From assembly GCA_004123355.1 (NCBI GenBank), contig SCHM01000002.1:7661569-7725568 (forward strand): DNA of 64,000 nucleotides, in the 5' to 3' direction. A program made the position numbers and the translations under genes. The notes beneath the pieces are model-generated. The model worked only from the letters and a program-made list of their open reading frames with translations. It did no database searches and was not told the DNA's origin. This document shows, one piece after another, positions 48,695 through 59,437 of this stretch. Position 1 is the first letter of the stretch. Each line of letters opens with the position of its first letter. This DNA is from Amphirosellinia nigrospora (Eukaryota; Ascomycota; Sordariomycetes; Xylariales; Xylariaceae).

Positions 48695-50043
48695 ATGTCA
48701 TTGCGATTGTTAGCTCGGACCGTTCCGGGGCGGAAACCTAGATCCGGACGACCACATCTCTCTTCTGCCGCACAAACGCGTTCCAGGTTCTTGAACACGG
48801 TCCCGCGATGTCCGTCTCCGACTTGCGAATGCGCCGACACCCCGGAGATGCCACAAGGCCTTCCAATAGACTACGAGGGGCGGTTGAACGGCTTAGTACC
48901 TAATTATGCTGAACAAGTGCTCATTTGTACTGGGAGGAACGACTGGTCGTCGCGCATAGAAGAGGATAACAGCGGCGATAACCTTGCCGCCGACCTGAAA
49001 GAATTGATCGGCCGAGGCGGCACCTACAGTGACGTGAGTCTACTGTCCAATTGGCATATGCCTACGCTGTCTGGCCATCGTTATCCCAGAACTCGGCGAT
49101 GTCCCATGTAGCTAGAGAGATGTCGCTGACGGTAAGTGCATGCCCGTAGCCTTTCCACAACGTCTTCGTTTCCAATACTTCTTTCCCGCCTCAATATCCC
49201 GACGACCTGAGATCCAGACCGCATCTGCCTATCTGCTACCGAGTTTCAAATACGTGCCCTTCCTCCCCAGAGTCTCTTTGATTCTGTGGAAGCTTTAGTA
49301 AAGGGTTATTTGCTGCTGAAAGCTGCACCCCATGAATGATGGCCTGCCCCAAATACATAAAGACCGGCTCCTAAGAAAAGATGCCTATCGTCATGTGCTA
49401 TCTGGCGTCCGCGACGTAGATGACGTGCTAGTTCTGATATGCGGACATGGCGGCAGAGATATGCGCTGTGGTGTGATGGGCCCCGTACTCCAGGCCGAAT
49501 TCGAGAGACAGCTCCCGCAAGCCGGAGTGGAGGTCCTTCAGGGTCCTCCTTGACGAAGGCGTCTCTACGCCAGCCCTATCTGGTACGGCGGAGAAAACCC
49601 GCCCACGGCACGGGTCGGCCTGGTTAGTCACATTGGCGGGCATAAGTTTGCCGGAAATATCATCATCTACCTACCGCCCGCCTTCAAAAACATGCTGGCA
49701 ACCCCACCCGCTGGCTGGTCATGGCGTCTGGTATGCCAGAATCGAACCCAAACATGTCGAGGGAGTGATTCAAGAAACAATCATCAACGGAAATGTCATC
49801 ACAGACCACCTCCGTGGAGCAATTAAACAAACGGGGAGATGGTTCGGTATAGGCATCGCCGTAAAACGACTGCGCCTTCTACTCTTAGGTTTGCGGTATC
49901 GGGAACAGCCGTTCTGGTTGGCCGTTGTTGTATATACTTGTGCTAATAGTAGAAATGTCTTCACTCTCCAACTTTTAAGGTGTTATAATAGAATGGTCGA
50001 TGCTGCATCCCTGCCAGTGACGAACGGCTCGCCAGCTGCATAA
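48695..50043 (+). CDS. AIM32: AIM32-like, sucrase/ferredoxin-like protein, frame-disrupted
   Basis: Mitochondrial protein with a thioredoxin-like [2Fe-2S] fold; the yeast homologue is linked to redox control in the matrix and intermembrane space. Exon 1 (48,695-49,033) starts MSLRLLARTV with a basic, Ser-rich mitochondrial presequence. CPSPTCECADTPEMPQGLPI, then YAEQVLICTGRNDWSSRIEE and NSGDNLAADLKELIGRGG follow. A 116-nt GTGAGT intron leads to PFHNVFVSNTSFPP. Downstream are LVLICGHGGRDMRCGVMGP, with the cysteines and HGGRD typical of the family, and GLVSHIGGHKFAGNIIIYLP with the HxGGHxxA[GA]N signature. At least four indels split the second exon between 49,200 and 49,700. The true stop is uncertain: the frame runs on to 50,043, but conservation ends near 49,845. 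Confidence 0.82.
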
Positions 50044-50164
50044 ACAAAATTGACGGCTGGATATCACCTGGCAACTCTTTAGCTTGCAAACAAGATTAAG
50101 CATCCATAAATTTCAGGATGATGAGGATTCTCTTATCGAATTGATCTCAGTACACAACAATGCA

Positions 50165-51771
50165 ATGAGATGGCTCGGCCGATTAGGGGGGCCCTCACGG
50201 GGTATTCAAACCTCCGTTTCTTATCCCCTCCCTTATGATAAAGTCGCGCACTATTGAGGCAGCTACATATAAACACATCTTTGAGCCGTACCTTCTCCAG
50301 CTCAAGGGTCCTGACCAAGGCGACACATCTCCGTCCGAGGCTACACCATCGGCCGCTACTCACACTTCTGCTTCTACTCAGACTCGAAATGTGCAGTCCC
50401 AAGGCCCGCAATGGACACTTCTAGCACTGATATTTGCCGCCTCGGCAGGGACGGCATATCTATACGACGCCAGTCTGCGTCTCTGGATGATGATGTGATC
50501 AACACATCTACATTCACCGCTTTACAATCACTGAGCGGGAGCAGGTGTCCCCTACAGCATTCATCATTACGCTTCGCCCTAGCGCGTGGGTAGGCCCTGA
50601 AGAGCTTGATTCCGAACGCGTAGAGGGGAAACCGATAGGGTTTCTATCGGCCCGTATTCAAGAGGCAAGGCATCATGGCCTTTGGTCTGTCGAGATCAAA
50701 CAGCCTCAATTACAGATTGGCGAGGCATTACACCCCCCCTGCCCTTTGCCTACGCGGCAAGCTCGTCGGCTGCAGGAGAAAGGGATCTTCGTAAAAATGG
50801 CAGCATGAACAAGCTCAGCCATGAGGAGCAAGAAGAGCAGGCCGACCTCCGTATTCTAATCCGCAAAGGATGGTGGCGAAATGTCAAACTACCTGTCAAG
50901 ACAGCGAGTGGGCGATACTGTCTGGCTGCGTGGCCCGCATCTAGGATTCGATATTCCCCGCCGATTGGGCAACTACAGTGGTTATGATAGTTGCACTGAG
51001 GTTGGAGATCAGAGGGATGTAGTGTTCCTAGCTGGTGGAACTGGTATTGCGCCGGCGCTGCAGATTGCACATAAAGTCCTTGACGGCCAAGACCCAAGTG
51101 ATTCTAAGGACAGCCGACCACGAGTGTCAATTCTGTGGGCTAATCGCTCCGGCGTCGACGCACTCGGTCGCGAGCAGGATCCCCCATTAAAAGGGAAACC
51201 AAAGAATTGGTTTAGATTCTGGGGCGGAGATGGTAGGACTCCTAGTATAGATCCAAAAGGCAATCAAAAGCAGACGGACGGTCAACCAGCTCCCTCCCTA
51301 GCACTCCAAATCCAAGACCTAAAACTGCGCCATCCGTCGCATTTTGAGATCTCATATTTCGTCGACAACGAAGGATCTTTTATCGAAGCGCGCAATGTGG
51401 AAGCCGCACTTACTTCCGCCTCGGGTGGAAAGGGGACGTCTTCGTCCTCCCCTACCCCAGATAGAAGGTGTGTATGGCACTCCGCAAAAGCCGTCGCACT
51501 TCTACCAGACGACAACGATGCAGCGCGCTCTTCCTCTTCGGATCCAGCTTTCGCTTGTACTTGCACTCCTAATACAAAAGTGGAAACATCCACGTCGCGC
51601 CCGGGGTGAACCTTGTTTGCGTCTCGGTCCAGACGGGTTATTACGGCATATGCGGGCGGGAAAAAGTGGCACGACGGGAACGAAATGCAGGGTGCTATCC
51701 GCGGCGTACTAGGCCGAATGCAGCAGGGCGATGCGAAGAAATCGGGCGAGTGGCTAGTGTTGAAGCTGTAA
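50165..51771 (+). CDS. CYC2: CYC2-like mitochondrial flavoprotein, frame-disrupted
   Basis: FAD-dependent reductase of the ferredoxin-NADP reductase fold, related in yeast to cytochrome c maturation at the inner membrane. A basic presequence (MRWLGRLGGPSRGIQTSVSY) precedes a transmembrane segment (WTLLALIFAASAGTAYLYDA). The FAD-binding half has SPTAFIITLRP, LWSVEIKQPQLQIG and VWLRGPHLGFDIP. The NAD-binding half has VVFLAGGTGIAPALQI. The C-terminal GAIRGVLGRM and EWLVLKL end matches this family. Coding signal passes through all frames with about six indels, most between 50,250 and 50,900. Both cofactor-binding motifs are intact. It lies directly downstream of the AIM32 gene in the same direction, so two mitochondrial redox proteins are neighbours here. 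Confidence 0.8.
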
Positions 51772-52062
51772 CATACCTATAGTCCCTTGGACACGTGTCT
51801 GAGTACATGTGAGATTATCATCAGTTTTCATACGCATAGGAACTATACAAGGCAATATCACAGAAGATGATACCAGATCTAATGGTTTCGGTTCGAATGG
51901 TAGCCGATGAGTGGTTTTGTATTCCACTTCTCGTAGACAGAAGTACGGGGTATATAAAGGCCAGCCCTGGAATCTAGCTTGCAACCACCCTGAGAGTCTT
52001 AACTTTTCCCATCTGTGAACATACATCATACACTCTTACACCGAATTGGCACTCCTCCATGG

Positions 52063-52486
52063 CTAATACAAGCCAATACAAATATCACCGCGGACCCTAG
52101 CAGTCAAATGCACTTCGGCCTCTAGATCCAGCTTGATACCGACTAGCAGAGCAGCGGACTTCGGGTTGCCATGTTCGTCGGTAGCGCCCTTGAGCAATTG
52201 ACCTGTGCGAGGGTTGAGGGTTAGAAAGAGTTCCAGCAGGAATCCGGTGCCGTGATGGTTGTAGATGACTTACCGGCTGGTTGGGATAGACCAGATGAGG
52301 TGGGCAGTTGCGGCAGAGTCAAAGAGTTGTTCTGAGGACGACGGCCGCCTCGGGCTTGTCCGTCTGAGTCTGAGTCGCTGTTGTAGACATTGGTGGTCTT
52401 GGGGATAGTGGTGGGACTGAGATACCGTTGTTAGAATTTCCATTACATGGGCGGAGAGTCATCACTCACGCAGTCTGGGTCGACAT
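52063..52486 (-). CDS. Conserved small fungal protein, 99 aa, intact
   Basis: Three exons on the minus strand (52,486-52,470, 52,416-52,274 and 52,202-52,063) with introns of 53 and 71 nt (GTGAGT and GTAAGT donors). Exon lengths sum to exactly 100 codons. It starts MSTQTAPTTIPKTTNVYNSD, has an acidic SDSDSDGQ stretch, a basic RGGRRPQ patch, and ends LLVGIKLDLEAEVHLTARVR followed by GDICIGLY. The C-terminal alternating pattern looks like a short beta-rich module. It fits a class of small Pezizomycotina proteins of unknown function; no role can be given. Confidence 0.75.
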
Positions 52487-52700
52487 TGTGCTAGATTGAG
52501 GGCTTGAGGTTTGTGATGAGATGCAAGATTAGGTATTAGCAAAAGTTAAGATCGTCTAGATGGAATATCGCTCTGCGATTTCTCAAGAGTCAGGCTAGCT
52601 GAAGAGGGTGGGTTGCGGGCTGTTGTTGATGGTGATGATGATGGTGATTGACTTTCTCCAAATTGTGGGCTTCCGCGATGTTTAAATCATGAGCGAATCT

Positions 52701-53157
52701 TCATAGTTCCTTTACCCGATGAGACCATTTCTTCGGTATGACAGCTCCACTATATTCGTGAAGCTCATTCGTGACACAAAAGCAATCCCCGTGTCCCAAT
52801 CCAACATTTCTCGTTCGATATATGGGACGATGCATGCAGCGAGGAGTAGCTGAGTGAGAGTTATCAGGGGTAACCTCGTTCGCGTCGATCTCCATGTTTG
52901 CCGGGCTTCTCGGCTCAGAGATCAAAGCGTTGACAGCCTCAAACACTGGGGATCCTTGGAACCCTTGCCGTACCGCTGCCGCCCCGGTTTCTGATCTGAG
53001 AATGGCATGATCCGTCGGAGATTAACGCGCGGACTGTCAGATCGCTTAAGCACGGACAAGCAGTGAATCGGATTCTATCGCCACGTACTGCAGATGCTGC
53101 ATCCCCTAGCATGGATATCCTTGGTAGCAGTATATCTCCCATGGTAATGCTTGGCAT
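52701..53157 (-). CDS. Hypothetical ORF, about 150 aa, one frame break
   Basis: Starts MPSITMGDILLPRISMLG at 53,157 and is open for 72 codons. An overlapping frame then continues through VFEAVNALISEPRSPANMEI to a stop at 52,701. A single indel near 52,945 would join them. No domain is recognised. It is divergent from the next gene, with only 125 bp between starts. It could be a real gene of unknown function or chance open frames. Confidence 0.3.
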
Positions 53158-53282
53158 TGAAACACTGCTTAGTGTTTGGTGACTTGTACAACCTGTTCAC
53201 CAAATACTATGCTTATGATGTGACTTTGCGACTCGGTGCTTCTTCAATTTATCTCGTTGCCAATCGAAAATTGTTGAATCCC

Positions 53283-54600
53283 ATGTCATCTGAACAACCT
53301 ACACAAAATTCTACTCTTTACAACAAGACTATCAGCGATATTTTAGGTGAAGCTCTTCGTAAAGAGGAGGTTCAAACAGCCCTAAAGGAAGCGTGCCAAG
53401 GGAAATCTCTAGAACAAGTTGCTCAAGAAGCCACCATGGCAATGCCTATGCTTCTGGCGTTGAGCATCTGCCCAGCATTACTCGGGACCCAAGAGGCAAT
53501 CCGCCAAAGCCAATCCAAAAATAAGCGCGAAGAGCATCGCGCTCGCCGATGTAATTTGGTTGTGTCTTGTGTTAAACAGTCAATTAGGAGTCGTGATATC
53601 GACGGGAAACTCGTTGTCTTGAAAGACAATAAGGTAGACCTCCCCTATGAAAGCCACATCTAGTTGCAAGACTAACTGTCTGCGAACTTTTAGCTATGGA
53701 TCACAACTACGCCTGCGGCGTCACACGACGAAGAGCCGGAACCTGCAGACGACGGATATCCATTCTCAGGATACTTCTTGCCATATCCAGGCACTTCATA
53801 TGAAGGCTTGGTCAGTACAATCGCCGATGATCCTCCCATGTTAAATTGGATCTACGTCGACAAAAACACGTACGAGGTCAAATACGGTCTTCGAACCGAC
53901 GCACAAGAGCATCTCACCGGGCCATTTGACTGCACACGGCAGGACCGGCGCATGACTTTAGAAGGCTGGGAGGGCTTCGTAGCGGTAGAAGACTATCCAG
54001 GAGTGTGGGCACTGTACTTTGACCGCGATGATGACGGATTGATCACCAAAGTTCCATGGGCACGAGAGTCCTCGAGGTTGAGCTAACCCGACGAGAAAAG
54101 AAGGAGCGTAAACCCGAACCTGACCCTAGTCAAGCACAGACGTTGGATCAGATGATGAAGCAGCATAAAGAACAGTCGGAGAGACAGGAAGAAGAGGCCA
54201 ATGGCTTTCTACAGGGTGAGGAGCAAAGTCAACAACCTGGCCAGTCAACATTACCAAGCACGGCCCTGCGGATGATCCGATTGAAACAGGCGACGCCGAC
54301 ATAAGTAACTCGCATCTCAGCATAGAGAAACTAAATCTCAATGCCGATCCGGCTACGAATCTTCACGGGCAGCCCACCCATCCCAAACCAAGAGCGGCAT
54401 CTTCAAGTGCCAACTCGGATAGCTTCTCATTCTGGTCGGCAGACAAGAAAATAGACGAAGCTGCTTCAGTTGCCGCGACGAGTATCGACAACGATAATTC
54501 ATCCGACATTACCCCTCAAGATTGTCGGATATCGCAATACAAGAAGCCTTATGTCGAAGACAGCCCTAGCCATGATATCTTAGAATATTCGACAGTATAA
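53283..54600 (+). CDS. Fungal protein of unknown function, about 419 aa
   Basis: Two exons, 53,283-53,633 and 53,694-54,600, around a 60-nt intron (GTAGAC donor, GACTAAC branch site). The N-terminal part, with LYNKTISDILGEALRKEEVQ and TALKEACQGKSLEQVAQEA, is helical. It is followed by CNLVVSCVKQSIRSRDIDGK. The second exon has ADDGYPFSGYFLPYPGTSYE, PPMLNWIYVDKNTYEVKYG, LEGWEGFVAVEDYPGVWALY and FDRDDDGL. The C-terminal third is acidic and low-complexity. This matches a family I recognise as common in filamentous ascomycetes but of unknown role. One base is lost near 54,056 in GGG, and a second break lies near 54,245; with two losses the length is a whole number of codons. Confidence 0.72.
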
Positions 54601-55227
54601 TGGGGAGGCCCCAGTGATTGGGCGAAGCTAGACAGTCTTGATAACTCTCGTAATTAAATTACCTATCATTATAATGTCCATATCGCCTATTCTTGTGCCA
54701 GTACTTAGTTTGAAGTGCTGTACTTGAAGTATTTACTGAGTTGTTTTGCTCTAGGTTCCCCATGCACCTAATTAGAGTAGGCTTGTAATGTAATCAGCCA
54801 ACCTATCTACGCTTAGCATTGGCTTTGTTGACCTTCAGGTCACTATCTGTCTTGATTATCTAAGCGCCATAACCAGTACTGGTCAATGTGACAACAAGAA
54901 AACTATGTGACGATTTATTGACCTTCTAGAACATATCTAAGGGGTTAAGTTTCATGGGGTGTCTCGAAAATTGGGGAAGGTCCTGTATGAGATCTGGGCT
55001 GATATCAGCTGTTGTCAAGCTTTTAGAGTGTTTCATGTTCACCTCCTTGGGACGTCCACAATTCATGCAGCACATAAACATAACGACAATCGAATCGGAG
55101 TTGACCGTTATCATTTTCGACTTTAAGAGTTGCACCAAATATCTCCGATAGCGCATACTACGATCTTCATTGATTTTCTTGCCCACAACCCTGGGTTACA
55201 TCTTTGAAATGCCTTTCCCGCTCCGAA
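54601..55227. other. Intergenic, nothing recognised
   Basis: AT-richer spacer between two same-strand genes. Open frames on both strands at 54,926-55,186 are short and motif-free. Confidence 0.35.
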
Positions 55228-56422
55228 ATGACAACCCGTTATGAATGCAACATCAAATATTCACGAAGCACCGAAATGCTCAAAGACGTCTTTGACTCTA
55301 CGACGAATGGCGTTGGTGGAGATGAGGATATTGCTGAACTCGTCGTGACGGCCTTGGGCACATCAGGTGCACACTATATATGCTGGAAAACCGACTTGGG
55401 GGAATATAAACAACGTGAGTCACGATATTCCCAGTGGATAGATATACCGGCAAGACTAACATGTGGTTCATTAAAGGATCATACGGGCTTCCAGCGCAGC
55501 TGCAAGAATGGCTGTTCCCATCAGATGGCACTACCAGAGATTTTGCCACACTTCAAGTAATACTATTGAGCGACAACGCGTTCTGGGCTTCTGACAAGAA
55601 TGGAGAGATAAGGAATGACGGTCCTAGCCCACTCAAACAACTTCGACGAGCCCTCACAGTCCATGATGGTAGTCCATCGTCTACCCACTATCGAAGCTTG
55701 AGCAGAGGTAGAGACTTCGAACAAAACTCGGAGCGTCCACGATCTACCACACTCCCAGCAACCCTATCGAGAGAAAAAGCCATGACTAGGAGGCAACTAA
55801 GGCCCCTTTTAAGCCATAATCGAACAGCTTCACTAGATAAGCCTCGTCTTGGCCCAGCTGTTCCTGTTGCCGTCCGATGGCAGGGGAGGACATCTCCAAT
55901 CCGTCCGCGGAGCATTGACACTACTATCTATCAAGAACTTGAAGTGTTGAAAGAACAGCCAACGCCTCTGCCTAATGCCACTATACCGACCCATTTTAGC
56001 CCTCGATACACTGCGACAAGCGATTATGATCACAGAAGAAAAGAAGAGAGTAACACTTGGCAAAGACAATCAACACAAGTCGTACATAATAGGCCCAACT
56101 ACGTCGACGCTAGTATTCAAACCGAGCCAGAACCAGAGCCAGAACCAGATGTGATCGAACATGCGCCCAGAGAGTGCCGATGCCGAAGCCACAGTCACTA
56201 TAGCCAACGTGACTCGGCCATATCATTCGGCTTAAGCTCGAAGTCGACAAAGTCTGGCATCACCACCCTATCACAAGGCCCGACTCGGGATTTTTTGAGT
56301 CAGCCTGGGCATATCCTCCCACGATGGTTTCGAACCCAATCGTCATGGGGAGGATGCAGGACTACTTTCGGTCTACGACTTATGTTCTTGGGGCAGCCCT
56401 TCATCCGCAGGGGATGGGGTAA
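55228..56422 (+). CDS. Fungal protein of unknown function, about 377 aa
   Basis: Two exons, 55,228-55,414 and 55,477-56,422, with a 62-nt intron (GTGAGT donor, GACTAAC branch site). The conserved N-terminal domain (MTTRYECNIKYSRSTEMLKD, GTSGAHYICWKTDLGEYKQ, YGLPAQLQEWLFPSDGTTRD) is followed by a long Ser/Arg/Pro-rich region. That region has an EPEPEPEPD run and a CRCRSHSHYS patch. One base missing near 56,295 in a T6 run shifts the end. In the corrected frame it closes with PIVMGRMQDYFRSTTYVLGA and a stop at 56,420, and total length fits. It lies downstream of and parallel to another gene of unknown function and has no recognised domain. Confidence 0.68.
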
Positions 56423-57251
56423 GTTTCGAGTTCGGTTTATTGTGTATATGTATTATAGGCGTACTTCAGAATTCAATGAAACAGACCAAGGCGGGTTGGT
56501 TGTAGTGATTAAAGATTTAATATCATGTGACACTGGCGATCTACACTTGTATAGTGTAGGACTCGTACCTTATTAGAAAGCTGTCACTAGTTTACGGCGT
56601 TGTCTTGACCATGAGGATTGTAATAAGGAGCACAGTACTCATATGGCGCTTATTGAGACAAGAGGACACCTTCAAGCGAATCTCGGTGACTAGCATTAAA
56701 TGCGAGGAAGAAAGTCCCTTTGTTTATATCTTATAATATTATTGTTCGACACTAGGTGGTTGATCAAGCCTCGAACCTAGTGGCGTTCAAAATTGAGCGA
56801 ATTGAGGTGCTAAAGGTTGCTGAGGACTACTTGACCGGCCAAGCTTCTGGAAGAGGAGGATGGTTCTCAAAGTTGGACCCTTAGACCCGTCACCTCCTTT
56901 TGCCAAATATATGAGTCTATCGACATTGAGGCCCCAGCAACGCAGTCGGAAGTCTGTGGGGACGAAGGTATGCATCTTGGTCCTGTTAAAATATCGGACC
57001 GAAACTGCCAAATAACCCAATAACGAACTACAGCAAATATTTAAGCTGGTATACCCAGGTCCCTATACTTAGGGTACGCAGCAGATACTTGTTGCTGTAC
57101 GAGGGTCCCAAGACCTACCTTCATAGAGAGTCTTTATATCTATGTGTGTGTACAATACAATGAAGCTCTAAAGCCTCACGAGGCGGCCCATGATCATAAG
57201 ATAGGCTTAGGGGACTCACCATTATGTGGGGATAATGTCTAACAACACCAG
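56423..57251. other. Intergenic upstream of the tRNA gene
   Basis: Nothing recognised. A short minus-strand open frame at 56,787-57,020 lacks motifs. Confidence 0.35.
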
Positions 57252-57280
57252 TCCTCGGTGGCGCAATTGGCTAGCGCGTC

Positions 57281-57333
57281 GTAAGTTGCATTTCAAATGG
57301 ATGCACGATAACTAGTGTCTAACAATATTATAG
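57281..57333 (+). other. Candidate mRNA-type intron within tRNA-Asn
   Basis: 53 nt starting GTAAGT and ending TATAG, with TCTAAC about 12 nt before the 3' end. These are the donor, acceptor and branch site seen in the protein-gene introns of this window (48-132 nt). Exact removal restores the tRNA. It contains no T4 run that would stop Pol III. Confidence 0.7.
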
Positions 57334-57371
57334 TGACTGTTAATCAGGAGGTTGAAAGTTCGAGCCTTTCC

Positions 57372-57378
57372 CGGGGAG
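57372..57378 (+). terminator. Pol III terminator of tRNA-Asn
   Basis: A run of seven T directly follows the discriminator base of the tRNA. Confidence 0.8.
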
Positions 57379-58804
57379 TTTTTTTCTTCATTTTCCCCAT
57401 GTCTACGTTAGAAAGCATCTTGCTATTTTTTTAACTTGAGTTGTATCTCTGCTCGTCTTTTTGTTTTCTTGCCATGGTAACCGGTACCTTATAGAATCGG
57501 ATTCTTAAAATATTATACTAAAAATGATACACGATCTAGAAGGGCAATTGACACTAGACTTGTTGTGAGGCACGAAATAATAGGTATATGACGGACGTGA
57601 ATTGCTGAAAGTGGTAATAGAAGTCGTCTGAAGTTGACACTTAGCAAGCAGTGTCTAAAATGAGCTTAAAACTAGAATGATGGATATAGTGTCATAACAT
57701 ATTGTAATATTGAGTACATCCTATCGTTGACAAGAACTGCTACGTACCTATCTAGATAGTCGTTTCCTTCTCAAACTAGCATCAAAGACCCCAGAACTGC
57801 CGCCTTTAACACTACCACAGCCCGGGATAGAGGTCTCTGTACAGGTATAGTGTTAGTGATGTCTTCAGGCTCAGGAATATCCATCTTGAGACTCTCGTAG
57901 TTGAGCAATTCACATCTTACGTGAGACGTATTATTTGTCGCGTTGAATCTCTGAAGCCTATACAAAGCGCAATTAAACACCTGCCAAAAAATAATTACTA
58001 CTATCCGCTTGCTGTGAACAGGAACGCTAATTGCAAAACATCATGGCGATCTACTATTTTTCTAACTAGGAACGGGATCAACTGGGTAGCATTTTATGCC
58101 CAGGAGCTGTCAACTGTTACAAGGGCTCTGATTGAGGGCTTGGGAATAGCTTCATTCCTTCACATCTAATAATTGGCTATGGCGTCAAAGGACCTCTTAC
58201 TCTCTATATTCCTAGCAGAGAACTCGGGACCTGACTAGCCTATACATACACGAAATATCGGACTACCCCAACGGACCTCCGTTGGCCTGTGTAGCCAATA
58301 TAGCTCAAAATGGTACAAATTGCCGAGGGCTGAAGCTGTAGGCGAGGTACGTGTAACATCAACTGCAACTTGGTCAACACTGTCGCTCTAATCTCGCTAT
58401 TCGGATAAAATGACACTTAATCCGAAGGTATCATATATTTGACTAGGCCCTTGTAACTGCCTATCAAGCGGAGTACACTATATAAAAGGCCTTGCTTCTG
58501 GATAGCTATCCGGACGATCAGGCAGTATACTACGTAACGGGTCATTACTAACGACGCTCGCCCTTAAGCCCTTAGCGTGCTCGGAATCCCAATTCGGGCA
58601 GCGCGTGGCGACCATATAATCCGCGGTTACCGAGGTTACCATTTAGTCCCACGCTACGAACTTAGTACCTAAGATATTCTAGATATTGTTGGAGTTTATG
58701 AAACCAATGACATAATTATCCATTTATCCTACATTTCGTTATTGATCATATAAACTATCCATCATCTTAACAACTTTCAAACGATCCCATCAAACACATT
58801 CAAT
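57379..58804. other. Intergenic, nothing recognised
   Basis: About 1.4 kb. A TATATAAAAGG box at about 58,480 lies 320 bp upstream of the thioesterase start and may be its TATA element or that of an unseen transcript. Other open frames have no ATG or motif. Confidence 0.35.
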
Positions 58805-59437
58805 ATGTCGTCCTTTGAATCGATTCCATGGTGCGCCGCACTACTCCAGAAGCCTGGCGTTGTCAGGTTCATACCCCAATCTCGCGTACCGGACGGGCCA
58901 TCACAGGATCAACTTTTCAAGATAACCCTTAAGACGGATAATACGATCCCTGAGTATCTTGGTTTCTACCAGTCTCCCTTTTCCGATCCAACGCAAATGA
59001 CGTTGGCGCCCACGCTTTCAACAAATGAGGGACCACGATTTTTAATCAACACTTTATCGCTACTTGTCGATCTCCGCCCTGGTATCAATGGCTATAATAA
59101 GATTGCTCACGGGGGAATGATAGTAGCCCTAGTCGACGAGGCCATGGGCAGTCTTCTTTCCTGCAACACCGAGGTCATGCGTGAGATGATAGCCAAGGGC
59201 GCAACAATCCCAGCCAGCATATTGAATTTAACGGAGGTGGGCCTTATTTTCACCGCCACTCTGAATGTCAAGTTCATGAAACCGATACCCACCCCACAAG
59301 TGGTGATGGCAACTGCGACCCTCACCAAAGCTGAAGGGAGGAAACTTGTATTGGACTTTGACATTAAGGATAGCAAAGGCACCGAGTTTGCGAAGGGCCA
59401 AGGACTGTGGGTTTCGGCCCGTAAAAACAAACTTTAG
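58805..59437 (+). CDS. Hotdog-fold thioesterase (4HBT/PaaI type), 210 aa, intact
   Basis: Single-exon gene. Residues 101-115 read AHGGMIVALVDEAMG. This is the HGG-x-DE signature of the hotdog thioesterase superfamily that hydrolyses acyl-CoA. The region from about 130 to 205 forms the expected beta strands (LNVKFMKPIPTPQVVMATAT, KLVLDFDIKDSKGTEFAKGQ). The N-terminal 80 residues (MSSFESIPWCAALLQKPGVV...) are as in the fungal members. There is no signal peptide. Start choice is clear, as the ATG follows a long AT-rich leader. The substrate is unknown; proteins of this group often sit in secondary-metabolite loci, but no such neighbours are seen. Confidence 0.88.
   Translation: MSSFESIPWCAALLQKPGVVRFIPQSRVPDGPSQDQLFKITLKTDNTIPEYLGFYQSPFSDPTQMTLAPTLSTNEGPRFLINTLSLLVDLRPGINGYNKIAHGGMIVALVDEAMGSLLSCNTEVMREMIAKGATIPASILNLTEVGLIFTATLNVKFMKPIPTPQVVMATATLTKAEGRKLVLDFDIKDSKGTEFAKGQGLWVSARKNKL

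Larger units (their letters stand above)
57252..57378 (+). tRNA. tRNA-Asn(GUU), interrupted by a 53-nt insert
   Basis: Cloverleaf parts in order: acceptor TCCTCGG, D arm GCGC-AATTGGCTA-GCGC, anticodon stem and loop TCTGA-CTGTTAA-TCAGG with anticodon GTT, variable loop AGGTT, T arm GAAAG-TTCGAGC-CTTTC, acceptor CCGGGGA and discriminator G. A T7 run directly after is a standard Pol III terminator. Box A (TGGCGCAATTGG) and box B (AGTTCGAGCCT) are good. The gene is split at 57,281-57,333, between positions 28 and 29 in the 5' strand of the anticodon stem. This is not the canonical tRNA intron site at 37/38. Without the insert all stems pair. It is either a functional gene with an unusual intron or a tRNA gene inactivated by an insertion. 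Confidence 0.85.

Noticed and set aside
57252-57378. Canonical tRNA intron at position 37/38
   Set aside because: The anticodon loop CTGTTAA runs straight into the 3' stem TCAGG with no insert; the only interruption is between nt 28 and 29.
57921-58169. 82-codon frame after the tRNA gene
   Set aside because: Starts at GTG and has no recognisable content.
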